A DNA stretch of 64,000 nt from Musa acuminata AAA Group (GCF_036884655.1 NC_088327.1:15240501-15304500), one strand, 5' to 3'; numbered from the stretch's first letter, positions 11,348-22,814 are shown. Notes: generated by a model not told the origin, from the sequence alone. Numbers and translations are program-made.

Positions 11348-12279
11348 TAATCCCTAGACGATACAAGGGAATCCAATCCATTGGACCTATCTGTCCTTAG
11401 TTTCCGTATACGTATAGTCCCTCATTCATATAATATCCCAGAGACCGTATATCGAGCATGGTGCTATCAGATCCATACGGTTTCTTCTCGAGTCTCGCTC
11501 TAATCAGATTCTCTCAGAGAACTCTTTCTCTCTCAACCCGAATGACCTTAGCCAATGATTTGTCTAAGCAAGAACATATGAGATATCTCTCTCATGATGC
11601 CGAGAGTGGATGATCCTCTATCGACACTCAATAGCCCTCGTATGGTCGACTATCACTCCCAATGACCAGCTATACTAGATCTGGGACATATAGGACATCC
11701 TTGGTATCTCAAGTCTAAGGACCAAATACACCACTAGGACTATGGAATCGCTGTTTGACAATAAGGCATCATCAACCATCCAGCATTCTAAAAGCGAATC
11801 AATCAGTGAACTTATTCTCCAATGAGCACTTGTACTGTATCCCTAGTGTCCCCACACGAGCAGCTATGAGACCAGTTGTATCCATCATATGGACAGGTAT
11901 ATAGCACACCAGTATGTTCGGTTATCACGATATCCCTCTCGAGTAACCTATGACTGGGATTATTTAGGATCTGTGTTTAAAGGTGAATCAGTCTCATTAT
12001 TGTGATCTCATCATGATTCGATTCCCATTGCACGGATCTAAGGACATCACAATATATACATGCATATATGCAATAATCAATATAAAGTGATAAATGCCAA
12101 AATATAATAAGTAAAAAGATTCCGTGTCAAGTCACACGTGCCATCACTCACGTGATTGGCTTGTTGGGCACCTATGACTAGCAATCTCTCACTTGACCTA
12201 AAGCCAATCACCTATGTGTTTGATCCCTATAAGACCCATATAACGCTCAAAGACAATCTGAGACAACAGCTTTGTTAGT

Positions 12280-12696
12280 AGATCTGCAATGTTATCTTCA
12301 GATGGAACTCTTTTCACTACTACATCACCTCGGGTTATGATCTCTCTGATAAGGTGGAACCTCCTCATAACACTTCAGATGAGACCCGGGTTCCCTTATT
12401 TGAGTAATCGCCCCGTAGTTGTTGTAATATAAGGAAATCAGCTCGTCGCTATCCGGCACGACTCCCAAATCTATGATGAACTTCTTTACCCAGACTCCCT
12501 CATTTGCTGCATCTGTTGCAGCAATACACTCCGCCTCTGTGGTTGAGTCAGTAAGAGTTTCTTGCTTGGAACTCTTCCAGCATACTGCTCCTCCATTCAA
12601 GGTGTATACATACCCCAAATTCGACTTGCTATCATCGACATCAGACTGAAAACTCAAAGTCTGTGTAGTCTTCAACCTTGAGGCTATTACCTCCAT
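12280..12696 (-). pseudogene. Copia RNase H remnant, copy 1
   Basis: Reads FQSDVDDSKSNLGYVYTLNG, GGAVCWKSSKQETLTDSTTE, AECIAATDAANEGVWVKKF and SLYYNNYGAITQ, the conserved RNase H core of plant copia pol. YNN stands where Y/CDN is usual, so the last acidic residue is lost. A frameshift before the C-terminal segment destroys the usual HI(E/D)xxxHxIRE ending. Confidence 0.88.
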
Positions 12697-13741
12697 ATAT
12701 TAGTAAAAGATCCTTAGTCCTTCTCAAGTACTTAAGGATACACTTTACTGCTTTCTAGTACTTCAAGCCTGGATCCGCCTGATACTTGCTCATGACACTC
12801 AGAGCATGCACTATAACATGCCTAGTACATAGCATGGCATACAAGATAGACCATATCGCTGAGGCATAAGGTATCATATCTATGTTTGCTCTTTCTTCTG
12901 AAGTCTTTGGGGACATACTCCTAGAAAGCGATATCCCATGTCTCATCGGTATGAGACCTCTCTTAGAATTTTCCATGCCAAACCTTTTGACAATGGTTTC
13001 TATGTACCTGGACTGGGACAAGCCAAGCATCCTCTTGGATCTGTCTCTATAGATTCGAATCCCCAAGATATTGGATGCTTCCCCTAAGTCCTTCATGGAG
13101 AAGTGTCTAGATAACCAAGCCTTTACTATTGATAGCATTCCTACATCATTCCCAATGATCAGGATGTCATCCACATATAACACCAAAAAGGTGATAGCAC
13201 TCCCACTTACCTTCATGTACATACAAGGCTTATCTTTGTTCTTAACGAAGTCATAAGATCTGATTGCCTCATCAAATCTTATGTTCTAACTTCGGAAAAC
13301 TTGCTTTAGTCCATAAATGGATCTAAGCAACCTACACACCTTATCTGGAAAGTTCTTGGACACAAATCCCTCAGGTTGTATCATATACATCTCCTCCTCG
13401 AGATTCCCATTGAGGAATGCAGTTTTCACATCCATCTGTCAGATCTCATAATCATAGTGTGCTGCAATAGCCAATAGAATTCGAATGGATTTTAGCATTG
13501 CTACGGGTGAGAAGGTTTCGTCAGAGTCAACACCTTGCCTTTGACGATACCCCTTAGCCACTAGCCTTGCTTTATAGGCCTCTACCTTTTCATCTACTCC
13601 GAACTTTTTCTTAAAGATCCACTTGCAACCGATGGGTACAATACCTTCGGGTGCATCAACTAGGTTCCAAACCTTGTTGGAGTACATAGAATCCATCTCA
13701 AAATTCATGGCTTCTTGCCACTTCTCGGAGTCTATACTCAT
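12697..13741 (-). pseudogene. Copia reverse transcriptase remnant, copy 1
   Basis: N-terminal part (13741-13439): WNLVDAPEGIVPIGCKWIFK and [18 protein letters not shown] stop at about 13437 precedes [15 protein letters not shown]. The palm follows with the active site LYVDDILIIGND near 13160, then KDLGEASNILGIRIYRDRS and the thumb. Stops and a frameshift make it non-functional. Copy 2 keeps a longer open palm (36165-36869). Confidence 0.9.
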
Positions 13742-13899
13742 AATAGCCTCCTCGTAGGTCTGAGGATCAATATCCTCAAAATATTCTCCTCTAATATGTC
13801 CTACATATCTCTCAAGAGGATAGGATATTTTGTCGGACCTACGTAAAGTTGGAACTTGTGTGTTAGGTACCTGAACAGACTCGGGTTGTAGAGTGGTGC

Positions 13900-14906
13900 T
13901 TGAGCTAGGTTCTCAAACCTCGCTCAACTCTATCATGCTCCCATTGTCTCCACCAAAAATGTGTTCCTTCTCAAGGAACACTACTCTGTAAGCTACAAAG
14001 ACCTTTTGGTCATAGAGATGATAGAAATAATACCCACAAGTTTCCTTGGGGTATCCCACGAACTTGCACCGCTCTGTCCTTGATTCCAACTTATCGGGGT
14101 TGTGTCTTTTAACGTGGGTAGGGCAGCCCCAAATCTTAATAATCTTAAGATCAAGCTTCTTCCCTTTTCATATCTCATATGATGTAGATCTATACTACCG
14201 ACTTAGTTGGAACTCTGTTCAGAAGGTAAGCTGCGGTCTCTAGGGCATATCCCCAGAATGAGATGGGTAGGTCAGCAAAACTCATCATGGTCTGTACCAT
14301 ATCTAATAGTGTACGATTTCTCCTTTCAGACACAACATTGCGCTGAGGTGTGTAAGGAGGTGTCCATTTGGATAATATCCCATGGTCCTTGAGGAACTGA
14401 GTAAACTCTATACTTAAGTACTCACCCCCTCGATTTGATCGAAGAGTATTGTTACTCTTTCCGGTCTGGTTCTCCACTTCATTCTTATACTCTCTGAATT
14501 TCTCAAAGGCCTCAGACTTGTACTTCATTAAGTACATATATCCATATATTGAGAAATCATCAGTAAAGGTAATGAAGTAGGAGTAACCACCAATGGCATG
14601 AGTTGACATGGGTCCACATACATCACTATGTATGAGTTCCAACAGCTCAGTGGCTCTCTCTCCAGTTCTGCTAAATAGAGAGTTGGTCAGTTTTCCACGA
14701 ACGCAAAGCTCACAAGTTGTATATGACTCATAGTCAAATTGATCTAGATATTCATCATTTAGTAATTTTTGAATCATTCCCTCATGGATGTGACCTATCC
14801 TACAATGCCACAGGTATGTATTGTTTACCTCATCTTGTTTCCTCTTAGACACTCTTACATTCATGATATGTGGAGTAGTGTCTAGCATAAACAAACTTTT
14901 ATGCAA
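13900..14906 (-). pseudogene. Copia GAG-pre-integrase and integrase, copy 1
   Basis: Starts with LWHCRIGHIHEGMIQKLL and CELCVRGK, the HHCC zinc-binding part, followed by the core IHSDVCGPMSTHAIGG, FTDDFS and LRSNRGGEYLS, and ERRNRTLLDM. The second acid of the D,D,E triad (usually RSDRGGEY) is Asn here and in copy 2, so the enzyme was probably already dead before the duplication. The C-terminal part reads WGCPTHVKRHNPDK after a frameshift near 14180. Confidence 0.9.
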
Positions 14907-14944
14907 TATTCATCTCACCAGTCTCCCCTTGGCTATGCCAGAAT

Positions 14945-15349
14945 CTACAACAAATTACAGATGTGATAAGCAATAATGGCATCCAATACTAATGCGCTAT
15001 CACAAAAATCTGACAACTGGAGATTGATCATGAATGTACCCGAAGCTTCTCCAAGCTTTTGTTTCAGCCTCTCTACAAGGTACTTTTTGCAGTTCCTCTT
15101 CCAATGCCCATCTTTGCCATAGTGGAAGTACTGGCCTTTGTCCTTTGCTGGGTCTTTCTTAGTAACTTTTACTTTACCTGGTCTGCCCTTGCCCTTTCCC
15201 TTCTTAAGGGACTTTCCTGCTTTCCTTTTCTTTCTGGTTTCACTAGTGTAGAGAACTGACTTCTCTTTCTTAATAATACTCTCTACCTCCCTCAACATCT
15301 TGAGGAGCTTTGGGAGAGTCACATCAAGCTTATTCATATTAAAATTCAT
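14945..15349 (-). pseudogene. Copia gag C-terminus and protease start, copy 1
   Basis: A basic Lys/Gly-rich stretch is followed by a damaged zinc knuckle, [14 protein letters not shown], where the first two cysteines of CX2CX4HX4C are both Tyr. The protease site near the end, [13 protein letters not shown], has lost the D-T-G triad. A stop after NLL ends the frame. Confidence 0.85.
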
Positions 15350-15858
15350 TATGAACTATAAAAAGGAATCTGGTAGGGACTAAAGCACAATGTCCACACA
15401 CAGTTATCCTCTAGGACCATTCCTAGATCTGTGAGTTTCTCCATCAACTCAATCATTTTTAGGATATGGTTCTAAACCGATATCCCCTCAGTCATCCTAG
15501 CAAGGAAGAGGCTCTTGGATATCTTATATCGCTGAGTCCTTCCTTATTCCTAAAATAATTTGCGGATATGTAAGAGAATGGATCTGGCATCCATCTTTTC
15601 ATGTTGTCTCTGTAACTCAAGAGTCATAGAGCCCAACATATAACACTAAGCAAGAGTGGAGTCATCAATGTACTTCACGAAGTGAGCGATCTCATCCTCG
15701 CTTGCCCCTTCCTCGAGCGTAGGCATCACTGTATCAAGGACATACGCGATTTTCTCCGCTGTGAGAATAATTCTCAAGTTGCGGAGCCAATCCATGTAAT
15801 TTGGACCAGTGAGGCGGTTGACATCAAGTATGCCATGTAAGGGATTTAAAAGCGATAT
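15350..15858 (-). pseudogene. Copia gag N-terminus, copy 1
   Basis: Aligns with the 70-codon gag start of copy 2 (39078-39290): LTGPNY(M)DWL, RIILTAEKI and YVLD are readable. The ATG of copy 2 is ATA here (15858-15856). Several stops follow, one about 70 codons in. Confidence 0.8.
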
Positions 15859-17429
15859 TTTCTGAAAATAAAAATGCAGCAGAAATGAATAACATATAGA
15901 TTTTGCAAGAAATAAACTATCAAGATATGGACTTCTATCTTAATATGCTCCCACTATTTTACTAGCGAGTCACGTGACACCCTCAGCACGTGAAACGGAA
16001 GTCTCTGACAGACTTCTAGTGGGGATCAGGATCCAATCAATGTCTTAGTGTAACCTCGAGGGACTCGACCAATCACACTAAGCCCAAAAGGTAGGCATCT
16101 CTTACCGATCATAACTCCTTATGATTCCTATCCTGTTCGACCTCCGAATCACCATGGTCTCAAGAGACTCGACCAACCATGATGTTCGATTAAGTCAACA
16201 TCTGCGTTACAAGATGAGTCTGATTTGATGATATACCATCGAGGGACTCGACCAAGCATACCATGTCCTAAGGTCACTAGTGACATCTCTATGTCGTAAG
16301 CAAGATAGCGAGTCACGATATAAGTGAGCCTCGAGGGACTCGACCAACTCAACCTACACCGGGAATCGGTTCCTACCTATAACGAAAGGCCACGTGGGTC
16401 AATCTAATTGCCTCACATTTACCAACTTAATATTATAAAGAGAGAGGTTTGTATGATTTGGTCACCTAATATGACATGTCACACATATACATATTTAATA
16501 TATATCTATATCGTATGCAAATATATATACATATCTAGTATTTGTATTAGCAATCACACTAGATGATCATGGACCACAACCTAATGTGATTAGACCCGAG
16601 CCAGTAGGCCTTATCACTCACATCAAGATCTATGTACGCAACGATGCATCTTCATGCCCTATGATCATCCATCTCATCCTCGTCGGTTCCGTCGACATCT
16701 CGATGCATCTCCATGCATCGCAATTGTCCGTCTCGTGGGTCTCGCTATCGCATCCACGCTCCCGCTGTGCCTTCTCATATGATTACAACTTAATCATAGG
16801 CACGCAGGCCCGACAATAAATGAGAAATATAATGGAGGCTCGCAGACCTCAATAATAATAATCACAAGTACACACATTACACGGTCCATTATCATCCGTC
16901 TACACATCATACATCACATGTATAAATAATCATCATCATATAGGACTACTAGATAATGATAGAAATAATAATCAACTAAACTTTTTAATTAATTAATATT
17001 TTTTGAAATCAGGGACATGTAGAGAATTTCTGAATTCATAAGGGTATTTTCATAATTTGAACAAAAATAAAAACTAGAATTTCTCAAATTCAGAAGGGCA
17101 AAATTATCTTTTTGCCCAAAACCCTAAGTCCCTCTTCCTCTCCCCTGTTGCTGCCGCCGTTGCCACACTATCGACGGCGGCAGGGGCGGGGCGCTGCCCT
17201 CGCCTGCGGGCAAGCCCACTGGCGACGCTGCCCCTGTAGGTGGGCACCCCCGCGGGGGCCGCCGCCTCCGTAGGCGGTTCGGCTCACGGGGCAACGCTCG
17301 CAGGCGGTGTTGCCCGCCGGACGGCCGCCCCTATGGGGGGTTTCACCCGCTGGAGCAACGGCGGCAAGCGCCGCTGCCCTGCGGCGCCTCACCCCGTGGG
17401 AGAAGCTGCCCTGCGGCGCCTCACCTCTA
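15859..17429 (-). other. Copia leader / 5' region, copy 1
   Basis: No gene. It holds four spaced copies of a 13-base stem-loop TCGAG-GGA-CTCGA (16056, 16160 altered, 16239, 16331), an AT-rich tract (16490-16540), and a GC-rich block at 17140-17430 with the repeat CTGCGGCGCCTCACC twice. ORFs in the GC block are compositional. No primer-binding site was recognised. Confidence 0.6.
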
Positions 17430-18462
17430 CTCATCGCAATGCCTACCATATGTGTGTGACCCTCTAGGCCCAATATCGAGCTAGCCGTGAATCATACATG
17501 TCAGAACTCCTTCTAACTCAGTGAATTATTATCTCTGTAATAATTCACTCGACTCATCAACTACGGACGTACTAGGCCACTACACAATAGTCCCCAAACG
17601 ATACAAGGGAATCCAATCCATTGGACCTGTCTGTCCTCGGTTACCGTGTACCTATAGTCCATCATCCATCTAATATCCTGGAGATCGTATATCGAACATG
17701 GTGTTGTTAGACCCATACGATTTCTACTCGAGTCTCGCTCTAATCGGATTCTCCCGGAGAACTCTTTCTCTCTCAACCCGAATGACCCTGGCCAAGGATT
17801 TGTCTGAGCAAGAACACATGGGATATTCCTCTTATGACGCCGAGAGTGGATGATCCTTTATCGACACTCAATAACCCTCGTAAGGTCGACTACCACACTC
17901 AATGACCAACTATACTAGATCTAGGACAGCCAAACCTATAAGTCTGGTGTCAAAGAGTGGAGCACTCATACAGGACATCCTTGGTGACTCAAGTCTAAGG
18001 ACCAGATACACCACTAGGACTACGAAATCGCTGTCTGACAATAAGGCATCATCAACCATCCAACATTTCGTAAGCAGATCAATTAGTGAACTCATTCTCT
18101 AATGAGCATCTGTACTGTATCCCTAGTGTCCCTACATGAGCAGCTATGAGACCAGTTACATCCATCATATGGATAGGTATACAGCACACCAGTCTGTCCG
18201 GTTATCACGATGTCCCTCTCGAGTAACCTGTGACCGGGATTATTTAGGATCTATGTTTAAAGGTGAATCGATCTCATTATCGTGATCTCATCACAATCCG
18301 ATTCCCATTGCACAAATCCAATAACATCATAATATATATATATGCATATATTCACTAGTTATAAAGTGATATATGTTAAAATATAATAAGCAAAAAGATT
18401 CTGTATCAAGTCACACGTGCTATCACTCATATGATTGGCTTGCTGGGCACCTATGACTAGCA
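17430..18462 (-). repeat. 5' LTR of minus-strand copia, copy 1 (shared part)
   Basis: Matches 8111-8265 plus 11348-12183 over about 1.0 kb and ends at the same TGCTAGTCATAGG terminus (minus strand). Similarity is lost to the left of about 17430, so only this part can be called LTR with confidence. Confidence 0.82.
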
Positions 18463-19335
18463 TAAATGAGGCGAGACCGACATGTCGTAAGTTGGATAAT
18501 CGGTTTGGCACAGCTCGGAATTAGGGCCAGTGAGTCGCAAGTCGTGGATCGCGATGGAGCAACTTGGTAGAGGATCGGCGAGTCGCAAGTCGGGGATCGA
18601 GCTGGAGCGACTCGGTCGAAGACTGGGCCTGTGGGCCGAGTGACTTAGCTCGGTCTCGGGTTTTAGTGCCGATGGATCACAAGTTGGAGTTCAAACTGGA
18701 GCGACTCGGTTAGAGATTTGTCAAGTCGCAAGTCGAAGATCGAGTTGGAGCAACTCGATTAGAGATTTGACGAGTCGCAAGTCGGAGATCGAGCTGGAGC
18801 GACTTGGTTAAAGATTTGACAAGTCGCAAGTCGGGAACCGATCTGGAGTGACTCGGGCAAGAGCTGGGCTGGCGAGTTGCAATTCGGGAACCGATCTGGA
18901 GTGACTCGGGCAATGAATCGGGCCGGCAAGTCACAAGTCGGGAACCGATCTGAAGCGATTCGGGCAATGAACTGGGTCGACAAGCCGTAAATCGAGAACC
19001 GATCTGGAGCGGCTCGGGCAAGAGTTGTGCCGGTGAGCCGCAAGTCGGGAACCAATCTGGAGCGGCTTGGGCAAGAGTTGGACCAATGAGTCGCAACTTG
19101 GGGATCGACATGGAGCGACTCAGGCAATGAATTGGGCCAGCGAGTTGCAAGTCGGGAATCAATCTAAAGCGACTCAGACAATGAATTAGGCCAGCGAGTC
19201 ACAAGTCGGGAACCGATCTGGAGCAGCTCAGGCAAGAGCTGGGCCGGCGAGTCGCAAGTCAGGGATCGACATGGAGTGACTCGGGCAATGAATTGGGTCG
19301 GCGAGTCACAAGTTGGGAACCGATCTGGAGCGACT
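18463..19335. repeat. 54-bp minisatellite, copy 1
   Basis: Tandem units of 53-54 bp built on AAGTCGGGAACCGATCTGGA followed by GCGACTCGGGCAA and a variable spacer; successive CCGATCTG starts fall at 18838, 18891, 18945 and 18999. The left end is more degenerate. Because the period is close to 18 codons, frames stay open and give repetitive Arg/Ser/Pro-rich ORFs on the minus strand that are not genes. It ends inside a tRNA T-arm. Confidence 0.9.
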
Positions 19336-19360
19336 CAGGGTTCTATTCCCTACACCTCCA
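19336..19360 (+). pseudogene. tRNA-Ala 3' fragment (T-arm and acceptor)
   Basis: Bases corresponding to positions 49-73 of tRNA-Ala, joined directly to the minisatellite. Same junction at 44151. Confidence 0.75.
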
Positions 19361-19543
19361 TATATGTTAATTTGATCTAATCATACAATATTTTATGTTT
19401 AAAAATATTTTAAATCTTATACAATATATACAATTTTATTGATATTATAATCATTTGATCTCAATATTGTACTTTCAAAATCAAATTTTTAAAATTTTAT
19501 TTTTAGATAAATATAAGATGATGTAATATGTAAATGATAGCAT

Positions 19544-19574
19544 GGGGGTAGAGTGCACGCTTTGCATGCGAAAG
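19544..19574 (+). pseudogene. tRNA-Ala fragment, internally deleted
   Basis: GGGGG start fused to GTAGAGTGC and the anticodon arm CGCTTTGCATGCG; T-arm missing. Confidence 0.65.
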
Positions 19575-19697
19575 TGGAGATACCTTTATAATTATATTAA
19601 TCTCAGTTAAGGGCTCGATGTTGTACTTTCAAAATAATTTTTTTTATATTTTATTTTTAGATAAATGAAAGATGATGTCAAACACAAATGATAATAT

Positions 19698-19759
19698 GAG
19701 GGTGGTAGAGCATTCGCTTTGCATGCGAAAGGCACGGGGTTTGATTTCCCTCATCTCCA
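19698..19759 (+). pseudogene. tRNA-Ala(UGC) pseudogene, D-arm deleted
   Basis: Acceptor start joined to GGTAGAGC; the 5' D-stem is gone, while the UGC anticodon arm and T-arm remain. Confidence 0.7.
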
Positions 19760-19999
19760 TATTATGATGAGTTCAAATATTAATTTAATTTTAAAATTTT
19801 ATATTTTAAGTTTAAAAATATTTTAAACCTATATAATATCTATAATGTTATTTATATTCTAATCATTATACCAGTTATATGGAGATACATTTATAATTAT
19901 ATTTATCTCAGTTAAAGGCTTGTTGTACTTTCACATTAAAATTTTTTATATTTTATTTTTAAATAAATAGAAGATAATGTTCTACACAAATGACAAAAT

Positions 20000-20072
20000 G
20001 AGGGTGTAGCTCATATGGTAGAACGCTTGCTTTGCATGCGAGATGCGTGGGGTTTGATTCCCTGCACCTTAA
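20000..20072 (+). pseudogene. tRNA-Ala(UGC)-like, acceptor damaged
   Basis: 73 nt. G1 faces A72; T-loop C56 is changed to T; D-stem has AAC. Anticodon arm pairs. Confidence 0.65.
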
Positions 20073-20315
20073 TGTTATGGTGAGAACAAATATTAATTTA
20101 ATTTTATCATGTCATATTTTAAGTTTAAAAATATTGTAAACCTATATAATATCTATAATGATATTGATATTATAATTATTATACTAGTTAAATGGAGATA
20201 CCTTTTTAATTATATTAATCTTAGTTAGAGGCTTGATTTTGTACCTTCACAATGAATTTTTTTATATTTTATTTTTAGATAAAGCGAAGATGATATCATA
20301 CATAAATTATAGCAT

Positions 20316-20345
20316 GGGGGTGTAGCTCATTTGGTAAAGCGCTCG
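20316..20345 (+). pseudogene. tRNA-Ala 5' half, truncated
   Basis: Ends after GCTCG of the anticodon stem and continues straight into a class-B downstream flank (AATATTAGTTTGATTTAATC), so a deletion joined two TCG triplets. Same in copy 2 at 45133. Confidence 0.8.
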
Positions 20346-20572
20346 AATATTAGTTTGATTTAATCATGCGATATTTTAAGTTTAAAACTATTTTAAACCG
20401 ATATAATATCTATAATGTTATTGATATTCTAATCATTATACTAGTTAACTGGACATATATTTTTAATTATAATAATCTCAATTAGAGGCTCGATATTATA
20501 CTTTCACATTGATTTTTTTTATATTTTATTTTTAGATAAATGGAAGATGATATCATACATAAATAATAACTT

Positions 20573-20645
20573 GGGGGTGTAGCTCATATGGTAGAGCACT
20601 TGCTTCGCATACAAGAGGCACGGGGTTTGATTCCTTGCACCTCCA
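20573..20645 (+). tRNA. tRNA-Ala(CGC), probably impaired
   Basis: 73 nt with G3:U70. Last anticodon-stem pair is C31:A39 and T-loop C56 is T, which weakens the B box. May be a pseudogene. Confidence 0.6.
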
Positions 20646-20881
20646 GTGAGATTAAATATTAATTTGATTTTATCATTACCATATTTTAAGTTTAAAATTA
20701 TTTTAAACCTATATAATATATATAATGTTATTGATATTATAATCATTATAACAGTTAAATGGAGATACCTTTTTAATTATATTAATCTCTGTTAAGGCTC
20801 GATTTTGTACTTTCATAATAATTTTTTTTATATTTTATTTTTAGATAAATCGAAGATGATGTTTTATATAAATTATAACAT

Positions 20882-20953
20882 GGGTGTGTATCTCATTTAG
20901 TAAAACTCTCGCTTTACATGCGAGAGGTATGGGTTCGATTCCTCGTACCTCCA
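20882..20953 (+). pseudogene. Class B unit with anticodon UAC
   Basis: Loop TTTACAT gives anticodon UAC (valine) on a tRNA-Ala body; the other class B defects are present. Confidence 0.7.
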
Positions 20954-21196
20954 TGTTATAGTGATATCGAATATTAGTTTAATTTAATCATACGATATTT
21001 TAAGTTTAAAACTATTTAAAACCTATATAATATCTATAATATTATTGATATTCTAATCATTATACTAGTTAAATTGAGATACATTTTTAATTATAATAAT
21101 CTCAGTTAGAGTCTCGATATTATACTTTCACATTGAATTTTTTTATATTTTATTTTTATATAAATGGAAGATAATATCATATATGAATGATAACTT

Positions 21197-21269
21197 GGGG
21201 GTGTAGCTCATATGGTAGAGCGCTCGCTTTGCATGCGAGAGGCACAGGGTTTGATTCCCTGCACCTCCA
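21197..21269 (+). tRNA. tRNA-Ala(UGC), near-intact
   Basis: All four stems pair, including a fully matched CTCGC/GCGAG anticodon stem, and G3:U70 is present. Single doubt: T-loop C56 is T. Confidence 0.75.
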
Positions 21270-21506
21270 GTGAGATTAAATATTAATTTTATTTTATCAT
21301 TACCATATTTTAAGTTTAAAAATATTTTAAACCTTTATAATATCTATAATGTTATTGATATTATAATCATTATAACAGTTAAATGGAGATACCTTTTTAA
21401 TTATATTAATCTTTGTTAGAGGCTCGATTTTGTACTTTCATAATAATTTTTTTTATGTTTTATTTTTAGATAAATCGAAGATGATGTTTTATACAAATTA
21501 TAGCAT

Positions 21507-21578
21507 GAGTGAGTATCTCATTTAGTAAAGCTCTCGCTTTGCATGCGAGAGGCATAGGTTCGATTCCCCGTACCTCCA
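21507..21578 (+). pseudogene. Class B unit (UGC)
   Basis: Acceptor starts GAGTGAG, more decayed than other B units. Confidence 0.7.
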
Positions 21579-21820
21579 TGTTATAGTGATATCGAATATT
21601 AGTTTAATTTAGTCATACAATATTTTAAGTTCAAACTATTTAAAACCTATATAATATCTATAATGTTATTGATATTTTAATTATTATACTAGTTAAATTG
21701 AGATATATTTTTAATTATAATAATCTCAGTTAGAGTCTCGATATTGTACTTTCACATTGAATTTTTTTATATTTTATTTTTACATAAATGGAAGATAATA
21801 TCATATATGAATGATAACTT

Positions 21821-21893
21821 GGGGGTGTAGCTCATATGGTAGAGCGCTTACTTTGCATGCGAGAGGCACGGGGTTCGATTCCCCGTACCTTCA
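21821..21893 (+). tRNA. tRNA-Ala(UGC), one stem mismatch
   Basis: Acceptor, D- and T-arms pair and the B box is canonical. A30:C40 mismatch in the anticodon stem. Confidence 0.68.
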
Positions 21894-22130
21894 GTGAGAT
21901 TAAATTTTAATTTTATTTTATCATTACCATATTTTAAGTTTAAAAATATTTTAAACCTATATAATATCTATAATGTTATTGATATTATAATCATTATAAC
22001 AGTTAAATGGAGATATATTTTTAATTATATTAATCTTTGTTAGAGGCTCGATTTTGTACTTTCACAATAAATTTTTTTATATTTTATTTTTAGATAAATC
22101 GAATATGATGTTTTATATAAATTATAGCAT

Positions 22131-22202
22131 GAGTGTGTATCTGATTTAGTAAAGCTCTCGCTTTGCATGCGAGAGGCATGGGTTCGATTCCCCGTACCTC
22201 CA
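22131..22202 (+). pseudogene. Class B unit (UGC)
   Basis: Acceptor GAGTGTG; D-stem CTGA; anticodon arm intact. Confidence 0.7.
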
Positions 22203-22443
22203 TGTTCTAGTGATATCGAATATTAGTTTAATTTAATCATACAATATTTTAAGTTCAAACTATTTAAAACCTATATAATATCTATAATGTTATTGATATT
22301 TTAATCATTATACTAGTTAAATTGAGATACATTTTTAATTATAATAATCTCATTTAGAGTCTCGATATTGTACTTTCACATTGAATTTTTTATATTTTAT
22401 TTTTATATAAATGGAAGATAATATCATATATAAATGATAACTT

Positions 22444-22516
22444 GGGGGTGTAGCTCATATGGTAGATCACTTGCTTTGCATGTGAGAGGCATAGGGTTCA
22501 ATTCCTCGTATTTTCA
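22444..22516 (+). pseudogene. tRNA-Ala(UGC) pseudogene
   Basis: D-stem GATC, T-loop G57 changed to A, 3' acceptor strand decayed to TATTTTC. Confidence 0.7.
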
Positions 22517-22665
22517 TACATGTTAATTTAATCTAATCATACAATATTTATATAATTTTATTGATATTATAATCTTTTAATTTCAATGTTGTATTTTCAC
22601 AATCATATTTTTAATATTTTATTTTTAAATAAATATAAGATGATGTCATATATAGAGTACAGTAT

Positions 22666-22689
22666 GGGGGTAGAGTGCACGCTTTGCAT
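22666..22689 (+). pseudogene. tRNA-Ala fragment
   Basis: Same internally deleted form as 19544, part of a repeat of the array's opening segment near its right end. Confidence 0.6.
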
Positions 22690-22814
22690 AGTGGAGATAC
22701 GTTTTTAATTATATTAATCTTTGTTAGGGGCTCGATGTAGTACTTTTAAAATAAATTTTTTTATATTTTATTTTTACATAAATAAAAGATGATGTCAAAC
22801 ACAAATGATAAAAT

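Larger units (their letters stand above)
7533..12183 (-). repeat. 3' LTR of minus-strand copia, copy 1 (split)
   Basis: About 1.57 kb of LTR once the 3,077-bp insertion and one CGCCG are removed. The segment 8111-8265 plus 11348-12183 matches the right LTR (17430-18462). The remaining part, 7533-8110, has no counterpart there. The left terminus reads TATTGGG in this copy and TGTTGGG in copy 2 (29763). Confidence 0.8.
7533..18462 (-). mobile_element. Tork/TNT-like Ty1/copia element, copy 1
   Basis: On the minus strand the order is 5' LTR (right), leader, gag with zinc knuckle, protease remnant, integrase, RT, RNase H, 3' LTR (left). The LTR reads TGCTAGTCATAGG at its start and CCCAACA-like at its end. 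The left LTR is split by the nested element at 8266-11342. Every domain is broken. No 5-bp target duplication is visible across the outer ends, so the right flank was probably rearranged. Confidence 0.85.
1314..20645. repeat. Macro-duplication, copy 1
   Basis: This stretch aligns with 23515-45462 in the same order and orientation. Matched points include 4112/26341, 5763/27993, 6960/29190, 17902/42720 and 20573/45390. The offset is about 22.23 kb until 8 kb and about 24.8 kb after 16 kb; insertions found in only one copy explain most of the change. The two copies share the nested CGCCG insertion and the same truncated tRNA. Confidence 0.95.

Noticed and set aside
17108..17125. Telomere-like AAACCCTAA, also near 41932
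   Set aside because: Single occurrence, no tandem repetition.
17168..17473. GC-rich ORFs on both strands, also at 41918-42285
   Set aside because: Compositional; both strands are open at once in a retroelement leader.
18710..19162. Long repetitive minus-strand ORFs, also at 43746-44087, and plus-strand ones at 43840-44195
   Set aside because: Read-through of a minisatellite whose period is close to a multiple of three; several frames are open at once and no domain is visible.
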